From: Sulfurovum sp.
GTDB taxonomy: Bacteria; Campylobacterota; Campylobacteria; Campylobacterales; Sulfurovaceae
Assembly: GCA_003978395.1 (NCBI GenBank)
Contig: QNZV01000001.1
Span: 1-25,712 of the forward strand
Direction of reading: 5' to 3'
DNA length: 25,712 nt
In this document: positions 1 through 7,641 of the stretch, in pieces
Layout of the letters: each line of letters begins with the position of its first letter
How positions within the stretch are numbered: the first letter of the stretch is position 1
Notes under the pieces: model-generated
Told to the model about the DNA's origin: nothing
Seen by the model: the letters and a program-made list of their open reading frames with translations, nothing else
Databases searched by the model: none
Position numbers and translations under genes: made by a program

Positions 1-12
1 TTAACTTTTAAA

Positions 13-33
13 TAGACTTTTGCAAGAAGTCTA
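13..33 (-). other. Small inverted repeat at the left edge
   Basis: A 7-bp perfect inverted repeat (TAGACTT at 13-19, AAGTCTA at 27-33) with a 7-nt loop. Read on the minus strand it is followed by a short T/A-rich stretch. It could be a weak terminator for the minus-strand genes or a hairpin in the leader of a transcript starting near position 35. The sequence does not decide between these. Confidence 0.3.
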
Positions 34-41
34 ATATAAAC

Positions 42-86
42 ATTATAGTAAAAACTCTTTGGAAAGTTTGTAAATGTTTGGTAAAT
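42..86 (-). promoter_or_regulatory. Putative minus-strand promoter with 11-bp direct-repeat box
   Basis: On the minus strand a TATAAT hexamer lies at 42-47. A direct repeat TTTAC-N6-TTTAC (11-bp period) lies upstream of it at 70-85, leaving 22 nt between box and hexamer. The same box at the same spacing occurs at 1743-1786. Two response-regulator-like half-sites one helical turn apart, in the place of a -35, is the usual arrangement of OmpR/PhoB-family boxes. The family assignment is inference. The transcript would leave the window on the left. Confidence 0.4.
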
Positions 87-141
87 TTTTATATTTGACT
101 TATTCTCCAACACGCTTCTTCATCTCCAAAACATCTCTATT

Positions 142-1047
142 CTAATTATTCAAAAAATCTTCCCATGTTAATCCAGTATCATGAGTAGGATAAGCTTCAA
201 GTTCTGCTCTTTGACTCCACGTTAAATGTACCATACTATAATAATCCTCTTGCTCTAAGTGTTTACATAATACATCATCATGAACTCTATCTTGATGAGC
301 AATAACTCTAAGATGTTGACCATAAAGTTCATGCCCCTCTGACAACTCAATATAAAGCTCTTTTGTATAAGGGTCATCCTCCTCATCTGTTAAGTACCAA
401 CCCTCCATCAAAGGATTCATCGCTTTTCTATCTCTCTCACACTCCCAAAGTTTAAGACGTTTTTTTATGAGCTCTTTTGCTTTAATATCATCATATTCCA
501 ATAACATTTCAAGCTTCTTTTTTGCTCTGCTAGTTCCTATGTCAGCCAATGCCCAAACGACCCTATTACCTAAATCATTTTCTCTATTTTTACACAAAAA
601 TTGATAAAGTGGCTCAATACTTTTGGGGCTTTTCATTCGCTGTAGTTCTAAAATAATATCATAATAAAAACTATGCCAATCTTCCAACAGAAGAGCGTCC
701 ATTGTCTCTAAATAATGAGGAAAATACTTCTCTTCCAAACCATAGAAAACCTCATCCAAAAGTTTTTTATCTTTTGTACCTATTGCTTTCGCTAATTTTT
801 CTGGAGCAACATTTACACTATATATCCAACGAAGATAACCAGACAAAGGAAAGTCATTGGTTTTAGTATAGTTTTCTAACATTATCCGATGAATCTCTTT
901 ATCATCCATTAAAATCTTTTCAATTTCATTCCACTCTTTTGAGTGTGTATGAGGAAACATATCGTCACATGACTCTAGTACTTCTCGCATAAACTGTTGC
1001 TTTTCTATATTTGTTTTAAGCGTATTATATTTTTTAGTAACGCTCAT
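142..1047 (-). CDS. HEAT-like repeat protein of unknown function
   Basis: 301 residues, soluble, acidic and alpha-helical in composition, with no signal peptide or membrane segment. Residues about 138-190 resemble a PBS-lyase/HEAT-type repeat: a helix holding SPKSIEPLYQFL, then GNRVVWALADIG, then a helix with KKKLEMLL. HEAT-type repeats usually bind proteins, so an adaptor role is possible but not shown. The start is the ATG at 1047, preceded by an AGAGG Shine-Dalgarno sequence. It follows the DUF6891-like gene by 41 bp on the same strand, so the two are probably cotranscribed. The C-terminal third (about 210-301) is rich in acidic, Tyr and His residues and matches no family I recognise. Confidence 0.6.
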   Translation of the reverse strand: MSVTKKYNTLKTNIEKQQFMREVLESCDDMFPHTHSKEWNEIEKILMDDKEIHRIMLENYTKTNDFPLSGYLRWIYSVNVAPEKLAKAIGTKDKKLLDEVFYGLEEKYFPHYLETMDALLLEDWHSFYYDIILELQRMKSPKSIEPLYQFLCKNRENDLGNRVVWALADIGTSRAKKKLEMLLEYDDIKAKELIKKRLKLWECERDRKAMNPLMEGWYLTDEEDDPYTKELYIELSEGHELYGQHLRVIAHQDRVHDDVLCKHLEQEDYYSMVHLTWSQRAELEAYPTHDTGLTWEDFLNN

Positions 1048-1088
1048 GTTTTTTCCTCTTTCATATACGAATTATTCTTAGACTTATT

Positions 1089-1703
1089 TTACATTATTTT
1101 TTTAATTCTCTTATACCCATAATCTATATTATCAACTGTTTTTTGCCAGTTGATATTGTGAATTTCTATACGAGTCTCTATACTACCATTCCATTTTATT
1201 TCAAAATTATTTTCTTTAAGTACTTCAACTATTGTATTAGCTACATCCATTGCTAATTTATCTTCACCATTAAAACTATCAAAACCAATAAAAAGCATTT
1301 TACTTTCAGAAATAACTCTTTCTAAATCTTGTGTATGATAATAACAATAGCCTTTTGCTTGAATATTTTTCTTTTTCAGTTTTTTAATAACCTCCATACA
1401 CTCATCATAAGCATCTTGTTTTGTATAACCTGCTCTATGAAGTGGTACAATTTTTTCTTCACTTAGTTGGTCAAATGCCTTTACTAGTCTGTCAAAATCT
1501 GTTGGTGTTTTCCACGTGGCACTCTCTTCTTTATATTTTTTCAAATGAGTTTTAATTTTATTTTTTAACCATTTTTTATCAAAATCGTCTTCATCATAAA
1601 AGGCATCACCAATGCTTTGAATCATCTCTTCCTTTGTATAAAAACCAAAAAGAATCTCCTCCTTTAGTAATTTTATAGCATAGTCCTTACTTTCGTCTTT
1701 CAT
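1089..1703 (-). CDS. DUF6891-like hypothetical protein
   Basis: 204 residues, no signal peptide or membrane helix. The N-terminal ~70 residues are helical and charged. The C-terminal ~120 residues have the pattern I associate with the DUF6891 family: LHRAGYT (about 89-95) leading into a helix, a GYCYYHTQDLERV segment (118-130), then a strand LFIGFDSF, a helix, and FEIKWNGSIETRIEI near the end. No function is established for that family. The start is supported by an AAGGAGG ribosome-binding site and a promoter-like TATACT at 1743-1748. It is the first gene of a probable two-gene minus-strand operon with the HEAT-like gene. The family call is from memory of the motif pattern. Confidence 0.6.
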   Translation of the reverse strand: MKDESKDYAIKLLKEEILFGFYTKEEMIQSIGDAFYDEDDFDKKWLKNKIKTHLKKYKEESATWKTPTDFDRLVKAFDQLSEEKIVPLHRAGYTKQDAYDECMEVIKKLKKKNIQAKGYCYYHTQDLERVISESKMLFIGFDSFNGEDKLAMDVANTIVEVLKENNFEIKWNGSIETRIEIHNINWQKTVDNIDYGYKRIKKIM

Positions 1704-1742
1704 TCTTTCTTTCCTCCTTTTCTTGCATTAATTATGAATTAA

Positions 1743-1786
1743 AGTATATAATTTTTTTTTGCAAAAGCTTGTAAATAGTTGGTAAA
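1743..1786 (-). promoter_or_regulatory. Promoter of the DUF6891/HEAT operon with 11-bp direct-repeat box
   Basis: On the minus strand, TTTAC-N6-TTTAC (1771-1786 on the plus strand as GTAAA repeats) sits 22 nt upstream of TATACT (1743-1748). The 19-bp block matches the one at 68-86 with two mismatches, and the spacing to the -10 is identical. Transcription would begin near 1736, giving a leader of about 33 nt with an AAGGAGG site before the ATG at 1703. There is no -35 hexamer, which fits an activator-dependent promoter (inference). Confidence 0.5.
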
Positions 1787-2052
1787 TGTTAGAGTATCCT
1801 AGTTTCTTATATAATTTTAATCAGTATGAATCCCTGTTTTTGATGAAAAAGTCTATACTTTTGGACTAATTGCATATGATTTTTATATGAAGATATTTAA
1901 TGTATAGCGTTTTTTACCAATTAGGATTTAGCTAATAAAGTTCTTAGGGAGTTTCTTAGTTTAGGAACAAGAAAAAGTAATTTTTCAACGCGTCTGAGCG
2001 CTGAAGTGACCTCTAAAGTTTAATTTATTGCTTACTTTTTAGTAAAAAACTA

Positions 2053-2058
2053 TATAAT
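2053..2058 (+). promoter_or_regulatory. -10 element of the Pycsar-TM/porin operon
   Basis: Perfect TATAAT, 35 bp before the ATG at 2093, in a T/A-rich context. A TTGCTT at 2028-2033 is a poor -35 because the spacer is 19 bp. The gene has an AGAGG Shine-Dalgarno sequence at 2083-2087. Confidence 0.5.
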
Positions 2059-2092
2059 ATACTAAATAACATTTTAAAACATAGAGGCATTA

Positions 2093-3523
2093 ATGAAAGT
2101 TTTAAAAGAGATACAAAAAATGAATAAATTACCTAAAGAGAACAAAAATTTTCGCTCTATTGAAACCCTTTTTAGAAATAGTTTACGCTCAAATCTTGAG
2201 CTAACTTCCCTCGCTGATTCTAAAGCAAGTGTCCTTATATCTGTTAATGGCTTTATCTTAACTGTCATTATTACTGCTTCAGGACTCTATTTGGATAATC
2301 CCAATATGCTCTATCCTTTTATTGTCATTATGTTAACTGCTCTTATTTCAATACTCTTAGGAACTATGGCAATTCGTCCACGAGATAAAGTTCATTTAAC
2401 CCAAAAAGAGCATCTTGAGAACTTTAAATCTGTAGCCTATTTTCAAGATATGGCTGATGTCTCACCCAAAGAGTATCTTCATATGGTTCAAGCAATTTTA
2501 AAAGACAAACAAAAAGTTCATGAACATATCATTAAACATATTCATATTTTAGGTTCAGAGATAAAACTAAAATATTATTGGCTAAAACTAGCCTATACTG
2601 CCTTTGGTATTGGTCTAAGCTTTAGTGCAATTTTAATGATTTTTGCTCTCTTTGAAAGTATGGAAGAACAACAAAATATTTATCAATTCAAAAGTATTTA
2701 TGAACCATCAGGAGCTGTTGCACTACCAAACAATCAACTTCTACTTGTTGAAGATGAGAGTCAAGAGTCACTACATCTTATTGAGTTTAATAAAGATGGA
2801 GAGATTAAAGAGTTGGGTTCTCCAAAAATGAGCCGAAAAACAGAGATGAAATTAAAACATAAAGTAAGAGACCTAGAGGGGGTAACATCTCACAACAAAC
2901 AAATTTATGCTATTACCTCCCACAGTACCAACAAAGTACATAAACATAAAAAAGCACGAGAACAGATTATCCGTTTTGAGTACGAAGATGGTAAAGTTTC
3001 TCACTTTAAACACTACCATGGTCTCTTAGATGAACTCAAGAAACTTCACCCTATCTTTAATAGCCTCTCTACGAAGAGAAAAAAAGAGGTTAATATTGAA
3101 TCACTCGCATGGGATAAGGAGAATAATTCCCTACTTATTGGTTTTAGAACTCCTCTTATAAAAGGAAAAGCTATTGTCGTGACACTAACTAATCCTGATT
3201 CTATTTTTGATAAAAAAGAGCAACCAAAACTTGAAAAACCAATTTTTCTTGACCTTTATGGAGATGGAATTCGTGGAATGAGTTGGGATGAAGCCAAACA
3301 GGGCTATTGGATTATTTCAGGAAGTATAGGTAAACGAAAAGGTCAAGAGTTTGCTCTATGGTTTTGGGATAAAAATAATAATACTCTAACTATTAATGAA
3401 GAGAATAGAAATCTAGGCTATGCTGAGGGGATTACTAAGATAGAGAACCTTGGTCTCTTTGTTGTTCAAGATAATGGTTCAAAAAAAACTCATGGGGCAA
3501 ATTATATGCTCATAAAAGAGTAG
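2093..3523 (+). CDS. Pycsar-effector-type TM domain fused to a DUF3616 periplasmic domain
   Basis: 476 residues in two parts. Residues about 25-188 match the Pycsar effector transmembrane domain (PycTM, PF18967-like): LRSNLELTSLADSKAS (31-46), two helices (about 47-67 and 73-93) ending in RPR (95-97), a cytoplasmic helical segment with YF..MA.VSPKEY (116-128), and a third helix (about 168-187). Residues about 200-470 resemble DUF3616, a predicted beta-propeller: RDLEGVT (259-265), ESLAW (336-340), RGMSW (394-398), YAEGIT (443-448). Positive charges around the helices and the odd helix number place the N-terminus inside and the propeller in the periplasm. PycTM proteins in Pycsar defence sense cCMP or cUMP and disrupt the membrane. 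No pyrimidine cyclase lies in this window, so a defence role is unproven. The porin gene starts 3 bp after the stop, so the two are cotranscribed. Confidence 0.75.
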   Translation: MKVLKEIQKMNKLPKENKNFRSIETLFRNSLRSNLELTSLADSKASVLISVNGFILTVIITASGLYLDNPNMLYPFIVIMLTALISILLGTMAIRPRDKVHLTQKEHLENFKSVAYFQDMADVSPKEYLHMVQAILKDKQKVHEHIIKHIHILGSEIKLKYYWLKLAYTAFGIGLSFSAILMIFALFESMEEQQNIYQFKSIYEPSGAVALPNNQLLLVEDESQESLHLIEFNKDGEIKELGSPKMSRKTEMKLKHKVRDLEGVTSHNKQIYAITSHSTNKVHKHKKAREQIIRFEYEDGKVSHFKHYHGLLDELKKLHPIFNSLSTKRKKEVNIESLAWDKENNSLLIGFRTPLIKGKAIVVTLTNPDSIFDKKEQPKLEKPIFLDLYGDGIRGMSWDEAKQGYWIISGSIGKRKGQEFALWFWDKNNNTLTINEENRNLGYAEGITKIENLGLFVVQDNGSKKTHGANYMLIKE

Positions 3524-3526
3524 CTA

Positions 3527-4609
3527 ATGAAGTTTATATTTATTATCCTCATATTAGTCACTTTTTTTACTTATGGAGCTGAAGAGAAAAAGTATGTAGG
3601 AGGTCAAGTTGTTTTAGATACAGCAACTATTAGAGGAGATGATTTTTCAGGAACTGGACGAGAGGTTCGTAGTGCAAGAGTCTTCATAGATGGTGAATTT
3701 GGGGAGAGAACAGAGTATGAGATTGAATATAGCTTTACAGGTAATAATGAGTGGAAAGATGTTTATGTTAAACATAAATTATTCGATAACTTAGGTATAC
3801 AGATAGGTAATATGAAAGAGCCAATGAGCTTAGAGCAAGTTAGTAGTTCTAAAAATAGTAGTTTTAGTGAACGCTCTTTAATTAATGCTTTTATTAACCA
3901 TCGAAAATTAGGGGTTATGGTTCAAGGAAAATTTAAGCAAGGAGTACAGCGAGGGGGAATTACTCTAGGAATCTTTGGAAAATCACTTGATAAACTCTTT
4001 GAAAAGAAAGAGGATGGAGTCTCTATTATTAGCCGTATTACTTATGCATTGGTTTATGCAAAAGATGACATTCTACACCTTGGAGTCTCTATTGGTCAAA
4101 CCAAGTACCATCAAAAAAAGATAAAAATATCTACAGATGCAGGTTCACATCTCTATGAAGGTTCACTACTTAAGCGTAAAATAAAGAATATTGAAAAAAC
4201 AAAACGTATAGGTATTGAGAGTGCAATGGTTAAAGGTGCATTCTCTTTCCAAGGAGAGTATCTTTCTTTTACAGCATTAAGCCCAAAAGAGCATTTTAAA
4301 TTTGATGGTTGGTATGGGCAGATAAGTTGGTTTGCCACAGGAGAACATAAAAAATATAAAGTCAAATCAGCAAAATTTTCACAAACAAAAATTAAAAAAT
4401 CTGCTTTAGAATTCGCCTTTAGAGCAAGTAAAATTAGGATAAAAGATAAAGATCAAATTCCACAGGAAGAAGTTGACCTAACAATAGCCATTAACTATTA
4501 TCATAGGCAAAATATTCGTCTTATATCAAGCTATACTTTTGCCCAAGCTAAAAAAAAGCAAACCCAAAAAGAGAATTTGTTACAGCTTAGATTATTATAT
4601 ACCTTTTAG
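3527..4609 (+). CDS. Outer-membrane porin, phosphate-selective porin O/P-like
   Basis: 360 residues. The N-terminal signal peptide has a hydrophobic core at about 2-17 and probable cleavage after YGA (16-18). The mature part alternates polar and hydrophobic residues as in a beta-barrel and ends in LLYTF, with a terminal Phe typical of outer-membrane barrels. Near the N-terminus, motifs such as VRSARVFIDGEF and LGIQIGNMKEPMSLE follow the pattern of the porin O/P (OprP/OprO) family. These are 16-strand anion channels. Phosphate selectivity cannot be read from the sequence. It starts 3 bp after the stop of the Pycsar-TM/DUF3616 gene, without its own promoter, so translation is probably coupled. 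The pairing suggests an envelope-spanning partnership, which is inference. Confidence 0.7.
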   Translation: MKFIFIILILVTFFTYGAEEKKYVGGQVVLDTATIRGDDFSGTGREVRSARVFIDGEFGERTEYEIEYSFTGNNEWKDVYVKHKLFDNLGIQIGNMKEPMSLEQVSSSKNSSFSERSLINAFINHRKLGVMVQGKFKQGVQRGGITLGIFGKSLDKLFEKKEDGVSIISRITYALVYAKDDILHLGVSIGQTKYHQKKIKISTDAGSHLYEGSLLKRKIKNIEKTKRIGIESAMVKGAFSFQGEYLSFTALSPKEHFKFDGWYGQISWFATGEHKKYKVKSAKFSQTKIKKSALEFAFRASKIRIKDKDQIPQEEVDLTIAINYYHRQNIRLISSYTFAQAKKKQTQKENLLQLRLLYTF

Positions 4610-4645
4610 TAGTTTTCAGTATTGCTAACATAATCAAAATTAACT

Positions 4646-4673
4646 TTGGAATATTGTTTTAATAAGCTATAAT
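4646..4673 (+). promoter_or_regulatory. Promoter of the 70-residue hypothetical gene
   Basis: TTGGAA (4646-4651), a 16-bp spacer and a perfect TATAAT (4668-4673), 27 bp before the ATG at 4701. This is one of the best sigma-70-type promoters in the window. The leader contains an AGGATTACAG sequence whose AGGA acts as ribosome-binding site. Confidence 0.6.
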
Positions 4674-4700
4674 CTTTACTATTAAATAATAGGATTACAG

Positions 4701-4913
4701 ATGACCATATGGAAATATACCGAAGAGAAACCAACCTACCTTCTTGTGAAATTTTATAAAGAAAATCATGGAGAAGGGGATTTTTTAGGCGATTTAGATG
4801 AAGCTAGAATTCGAGAGATGATTTTAGAGGTAAAGCCTGACATTAATATTAATCAGGCTTTTGGAACATTGAATTATTTTGGTATGTTACCTGTATTGGT
4901 AACAAAAAAATAG
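4701..4913 (+). CDS. Small hypothetical protein
   Basis: 70 residues, no signal peptide or membrane helix. It begins with a strand-like segment (MTIWKYTEEKPTYLLVKFYK), continues with an acidic helix (LDEARIREMILEVK, about 32-45), and ends in a hydrophobic TLNYFGMLPVLVTKK. It has its own strong promoter and an AGGA ribosome-binding site. The ends of this gene and the convergent deformylase-like gene are only 2 bp apart. I do not recognise the family. Its reality is supported by the promoter, the codon use and the exact fit into the gap. Confidence 0.6.
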   Translation: MTIWKYTEEKPTYLLVKFYKENHGEGDFLGDLDEARIREMILEVKPDININQAFGTLNYFGMLPVLVTKK

Positions 4914-4915
4914 TT

Positions 4916-5734
4916 TTAGCCTAAAATAAAGTAACTTGCTACAGCAAAGACAACGCCTACTGTTATTCGTTTAAACATGACTCCAAGGTTGTTTCCAACT
5001 TGGCAAGATGTACATTGACTGAATTGCTTTGCCTCATATTGTGCATAGAAGAAAAATCCAATCATAATTAAGATAACAGCAGGAAATGCAAACTTATCAT
5101 AACTGTACCAACTATCTAAAGTACTCTTTTCTATTCCAAATAGAGGAAGAAGTAGAGAGACAAACATAAAGAAAAGTAGCTTATCTGTTACACTAACAAA
5201 ATACTCTTTTTTACTAAAAGTAGGGCAGTACTCCTCTGTTTTATCAGGCATGATTCCTTTTCCTGCCAATGCTACGATTGCTTGTTCTTTTTGATTTGGA
5301 TTGAGTCTATCAAGTAGTGTTCCATTAAAAAGATAGTCAAGTTTTCGTTGAAAAGTTGCAGACTCTTCTTTGTTATTTATCTTTTTTGTCTTCATGTCTC
5401 CATTTTTATCATCATAAATAAGACTAAGCTCTTCATAGCGTTTTACAGTAATGGCATGATTTCTAAAGTAGATACTCTCTTCTGTTGAATCAAAAGGTCT
5501 ATTTTGAGTAATAATTCTAGGGTTTGCATAGGCACAATACTCTTCATTCTCTTTTATAACCATTAGTTGATACGGGTATCCTATTTGAATGGCAGTAAGA
5601 GCATTTAAATTATGCTCTTTCATGGTATCTATAATATCTGTTACCATATCACTATAGCTCTCTTTAAAGCTTCTTATAGGTCCAGCATTGATATTGATAG
5701 ATGTATCTGGATAATACTTAATTGGTTGAACCAT
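4916..5734 (-). CDS. Catalytically degenerate peptide-deformylase-like membrane protein
   Basis: 272 residues. Residues about 5-150 follow the peptide deformylase fold. Motif I (GxGLAAxQ) appears as NALTAIQIG (44-52). The strand YANPRII (69-75) matches the conserved INP segment. Motif II (EGCLS) is ESIYF (86-90), so the metal-binding Cys is replaced by Ile. Motif III (QHExDHLxG) is QRKLDYLFNG (129-138), so both His ligands and the catalytic Glu are replaced (Arg, Tyr and Lys). All metal ligands are therefore gone and deformylase activity is not expected. The C-terminal part adds about three membrane segments (184-200, 215-232, 256-271) and a CTSC motif (241-244). Deformylase is normally soluble and about 170 residues long. 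It lies downstream of the sqr operon on the same strand, beyond a terminator. A binding or regulatory role is inference. Confidence 0.75.
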   Translation of the reverse strand: MVQPIKYYPDTSININAGPIRSFKESYSDMVTDIIDTMKEHNLNALTAIQIGYPYQLMVIKENEEYCAYANPRIITQNRPFDSTEESIYFRNHAITVKRYEELSLIYDDKNGDMKTKKINNKEESATFQRKLDYLFNGTLLDRLNPNQKEQAIVALAGKGIMPDKTEEYCPTFSKKEYFVSVTDKLLFFMFVSLLLPLFGIEKSTLDSWYSYDKFAFPAVILIMIGFFFYAQYEAKQFSQCTSCQVGNNLGVMFKRITVGVVFAVASYFILG

Positions 5735-5800
5735 AACACTTCTCTCCTTGGTTAAATACTTATTAAAGCTAAAGAGAGATTAAATTTAAAAAATATTTGA

Positions 5801-5824
5801 AAGAGAAGCAGATATGCTTCTCTT
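5801..5824 (-). terminator. Intrinsic terminator of the sqr operon
   Basis: Perfect 9-bp inverted repeat (AAGAGAAGC at 5801-5809, GCTTCTCTT at 5816-5824) with a 6-nt loop. On the minus strand it is followed by a T-rich tract (reading TTTCAAATATTTTTT in total with the stem end), as expected for Rho-independent termination after the small ORF that ends at 5832. Confidence 0.7.
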
Positions 5825-5831
5825 GTAGAAA

Positions 5832-5990
5832 TTAGTGACTTTTACTCACTACAACCAACATCTTAACGTTAAGTACGGCAAATCTAAATGCTTGAAAAAT
5901 AAGACAAGTTCTCATTTTTTTTGCAAATCCACCTGGTATCATTGTTAGTGTAAACTGATCATGTTTTTGAAAATTTTTTTCGTGTTCCAT
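5832..5990 (-). CDS. Small 52-residue protein downstream of sqr
   Basis: An ORF of 52 codons plus TAA. It starts at an ATG (5990) preceded by a perfect AAGGAGAAACA ribosome-binding site. It lies 37 bp after the sqr stop and just before the terminator at 5801-5824, so it is the second gene of the sqr transcript. The product starts with a polar, His/Lys-rich segment (MEHEKNFQKHDQF) and contains IPGGFAKKMRTC (about 18-29). It ends with two short hydrophobic stretches (CLIFQAFRFAVL, MLVVV) and a basic tail, so it may lie at the membrane. I do not recognise a family. The placement suggests a role with the Sqr flavoprotein. Confidence 0.65.
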   Translation of the reverse strand: MEHEKNFQKHDQFTLTMIPGGFAKKMRTCLIFQAFRFAVLNVKMLVVVSKSH

Positions 5991-6027
5991 TGTTTCTCCT
6001 TGTTTTTATTATAATTTTATTTAATTT

Positions 6028-7497
6028 TTATTCTGGGATTAAAGTCCAACCTGGATGAAGTTTTGCTTTGTAGATAAACATATGATGTAATACATGTTTA
6101 ATCCAGTGACCAGCAAGACCAATCTCTCCAAAGGTATACTTTGTATCTCTACCTGTTCCTGGGTATGTTTCATAATCAGGTACAACAGGGTAAACAGTCA
6201 TTGCTGCTGCAGAACCAGTAGTGAGACCTTTACCAGCAGATGCTACACATGCGGCACCCATTTCAGCCATTGATGCTTCATGAAGTTTAGCATTTGGGTC
6301 TTTGATTAAATCACAAACAGAGTGAGCAACAGCTTTACCAATAATACCTGCAGGCATACCTGTTCTAGGTGGTGTAGGGTTAATTGGTGTACCATTTACA
6401 GATGTAGCTGGTTTAGAGATAAGGTGTGGAGGAGCAAAAGCGATACCACAAGCAAAAATATTAGCATAATCAGGATTTTGGTATGTTCTTGGCCAGTCAG
6501 AAGCTTTCCAATTCTCATAAGCACCTGCATCATATTTTGCATCAACTTTCATAAATCCATTTGGCAAGAACATATCAGAAGTAACATCAGAACCATCTTT
6601 TGCAATAGCTTTAAGTCCTACACCTGAAAATGGTGGAATAAGCATAGCAAAATCAAACTCTTCAACACCTGTTGTTCCATCAAGAAGTTCATAGTGAGCT
6701 TTACCCTCTTCAACTTTAGATACATGTGCTCCAATTAACCATGGAACATCTCTCTCTGAAAATAGTGACTCTGCAAACAGTTTTGAACTAACTACATATC
6801 CACCAACTTTCATATGAAGACCACCCATACCAAAGTCACCAAGGAATGATTCGTTAGAAATCCATTTAATATCAATCATATCTCTTACACCAGCTTTTTT
6901 AGCTTCATGCTCAATGTTAAAGATATATTCAAAAGCAGCACCTTGACAAGTACACATACCATGACCTGTACCTACAAGAATTTTTTGTTTTTTTCCTGCT
7001 TTTGCTTTGTCGAATATTTTTTGTAGCTCTTCATTTGCATGAACGGCATGGTCTGCTGTACATACAGATACTGTATGTGATCCCATTTGACCTTCCCCAT
7101 TACCTAAACCTGGTGTTGCATCAAAGTTTAGTTTTGGTCCAGTGGCATTGATAAGATAGTCATAAGTAACTTCTTCAGTTTGACCAGCTGTATCTTTTTC
7201 TGTTGACTCAATAGTAATGTATGGAGTATCACTATCAGCTTTTCCTTCTGGATGAATTGAAACAGCCAATGCTTGTTTATAGTCAATTCCTGCTTTTTTA
7301 TATACAGGTGCTAAAGGGAATACAACATCCGATTTTTGCATCTGTCCTACACCTACCCAGATATTTGATGGAATCCAGTTCCACTGAGAGTTAGGAGTAA
7401 CTACTATTACTTCATGATCTTTACCTAGCCATTTTTTTGCAAATGTTGCTGCTGTATGTCCAGATACACCACCACCCATTATTACTATTTTTGCCAT
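6028..7497 (-). CDS. sqr: Sulfide:quinone oxidoreductase-type flavoprotein
   Basis: 489 residues, of the two-dinucleotide-binding flavoprotein family. The FAD-binding GGGVSGHTAA lies at residues 8-17. The second conserved segment, YDYLINATGP, lies at 112-121. Cys146, Cys182/Cys184 and Cys350 (in IFACGIAF, the C-terminal FAD motif) are placed like the redox cysteines of sulfide:quinone oxidoreductases. The C-terminus has an amphipathic segment (about 463-489, aromatic- and His-rich) that would dock on the membrane to reach quinone. The enzyme oxidises sulfide to sulfur or polysulfide and reduces quinone. At 489 residues with an insert near 85-108 it is longer than the ~430-residue type I form. 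I favour one of the longer SQR types (type IV-like), but the subtype is not certain. Start: ATG with an AAGGAAAG site. A 52-residue ORF and a terminator follow. Confidence 0.85.
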   Translation of the reverse strand: MAKIVIMGGGVSGHTAATFAKKWLGKDHEVIVVTPNSQWNWIPSNIWVGVGQMQKSDVVFPLAPVYKKAGIDYKQALAVSIHPEGKADSDTPYITIESTEKDTAGQTEEVTYDYLINATGPKLNFDATPGLGNGEGQMGSHTVSVCTADHAVHANEELQKIFDKAKAGKKQKILVGTGHGMCTCQGAAFEYIFNIEHEAKKAGVRDMIDIKWISNESFLGDFGMGGLHMKVGGYVVSSKLFAESLFSERDVPWLIGAHVSKVEEGKAHYELLDGTTGVEEFDFAMLIPPFSGVGLKAIAKDGSDVTSDMFLPNGFMKVDAKYDAGAYENWKASDWPRTYQNPDYANIFACGIAFAPPHLISKPATSVNGTPINPTPPRTGMPAGIIGKAVAHSVCDLIKDPNAKLHEASMAEMGAACVASAGKGLTTGSAAAMTVYPVVPDYETYPGTGRDTKYTFGEIGLAGHWIKHVLHHMFIYKAKLHPGWTLIPE

Positions 7498-7533
7498 AGC
7501 TTTCCTTTGTTAAATTGATTTATTTCGTTCTTT

Positions 7534-7539
7534 ATTATA
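7534..7539 (-). promoter_or_regulatory. -10 element of sqr
   Basis: TATAAT on the minus strand, 36 bp before the sqr ATG at 7497. No good -35 is visible. The region up to 7642 is shared with the divergent transporter gene, so one regulator could act on both. Confidence 0.5.
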
Positions 7540-7641
7540 AGTGTAATAGATTTAAAGAAAAGTTAATTCAATTCCTTTTATCAAAAAAATTTACAAATGT
7601 ACTCTATACGGTTACTTTATAGATATTTTACTTATTTAAAT

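Larger units (their letters stand above)
1704..2092. other. 389-bp divergent intergenic region
   Basis: No plausible gene on either strand. It contains the minus-strand promoter and TTTAC repeat box (1743-1786) and the plus-strand -10 for the next operon (2053-2058). It also has a long-range 7-bp inverted repeat CTAATTG/CAATTAG (1866-1872 and 1918-1924) and a small hairpin-prone TTACT-TTTT-AGTAA sequence near 2032-2045. No RNA gene was recognised. The length leaves room for a regulator site or a small RNA, but nothing specific is seen. Confidence 0.5.

Noticed and set aside
2093..3523. A full Pycsar defence operon
   Set aside because: No nucleotide cyclase gene flanks the TM-domain protein. 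The neighbours are a porin and genes of unknown role, so only the domain similarity is claimed.
6322..6627. Open frame on the plus strand inside sqr
   Set aside because: It is a shadow of the sqr coding frame. The product is Cys/Ser/Thr-rich, without a ribosome-binding site or family pattern.
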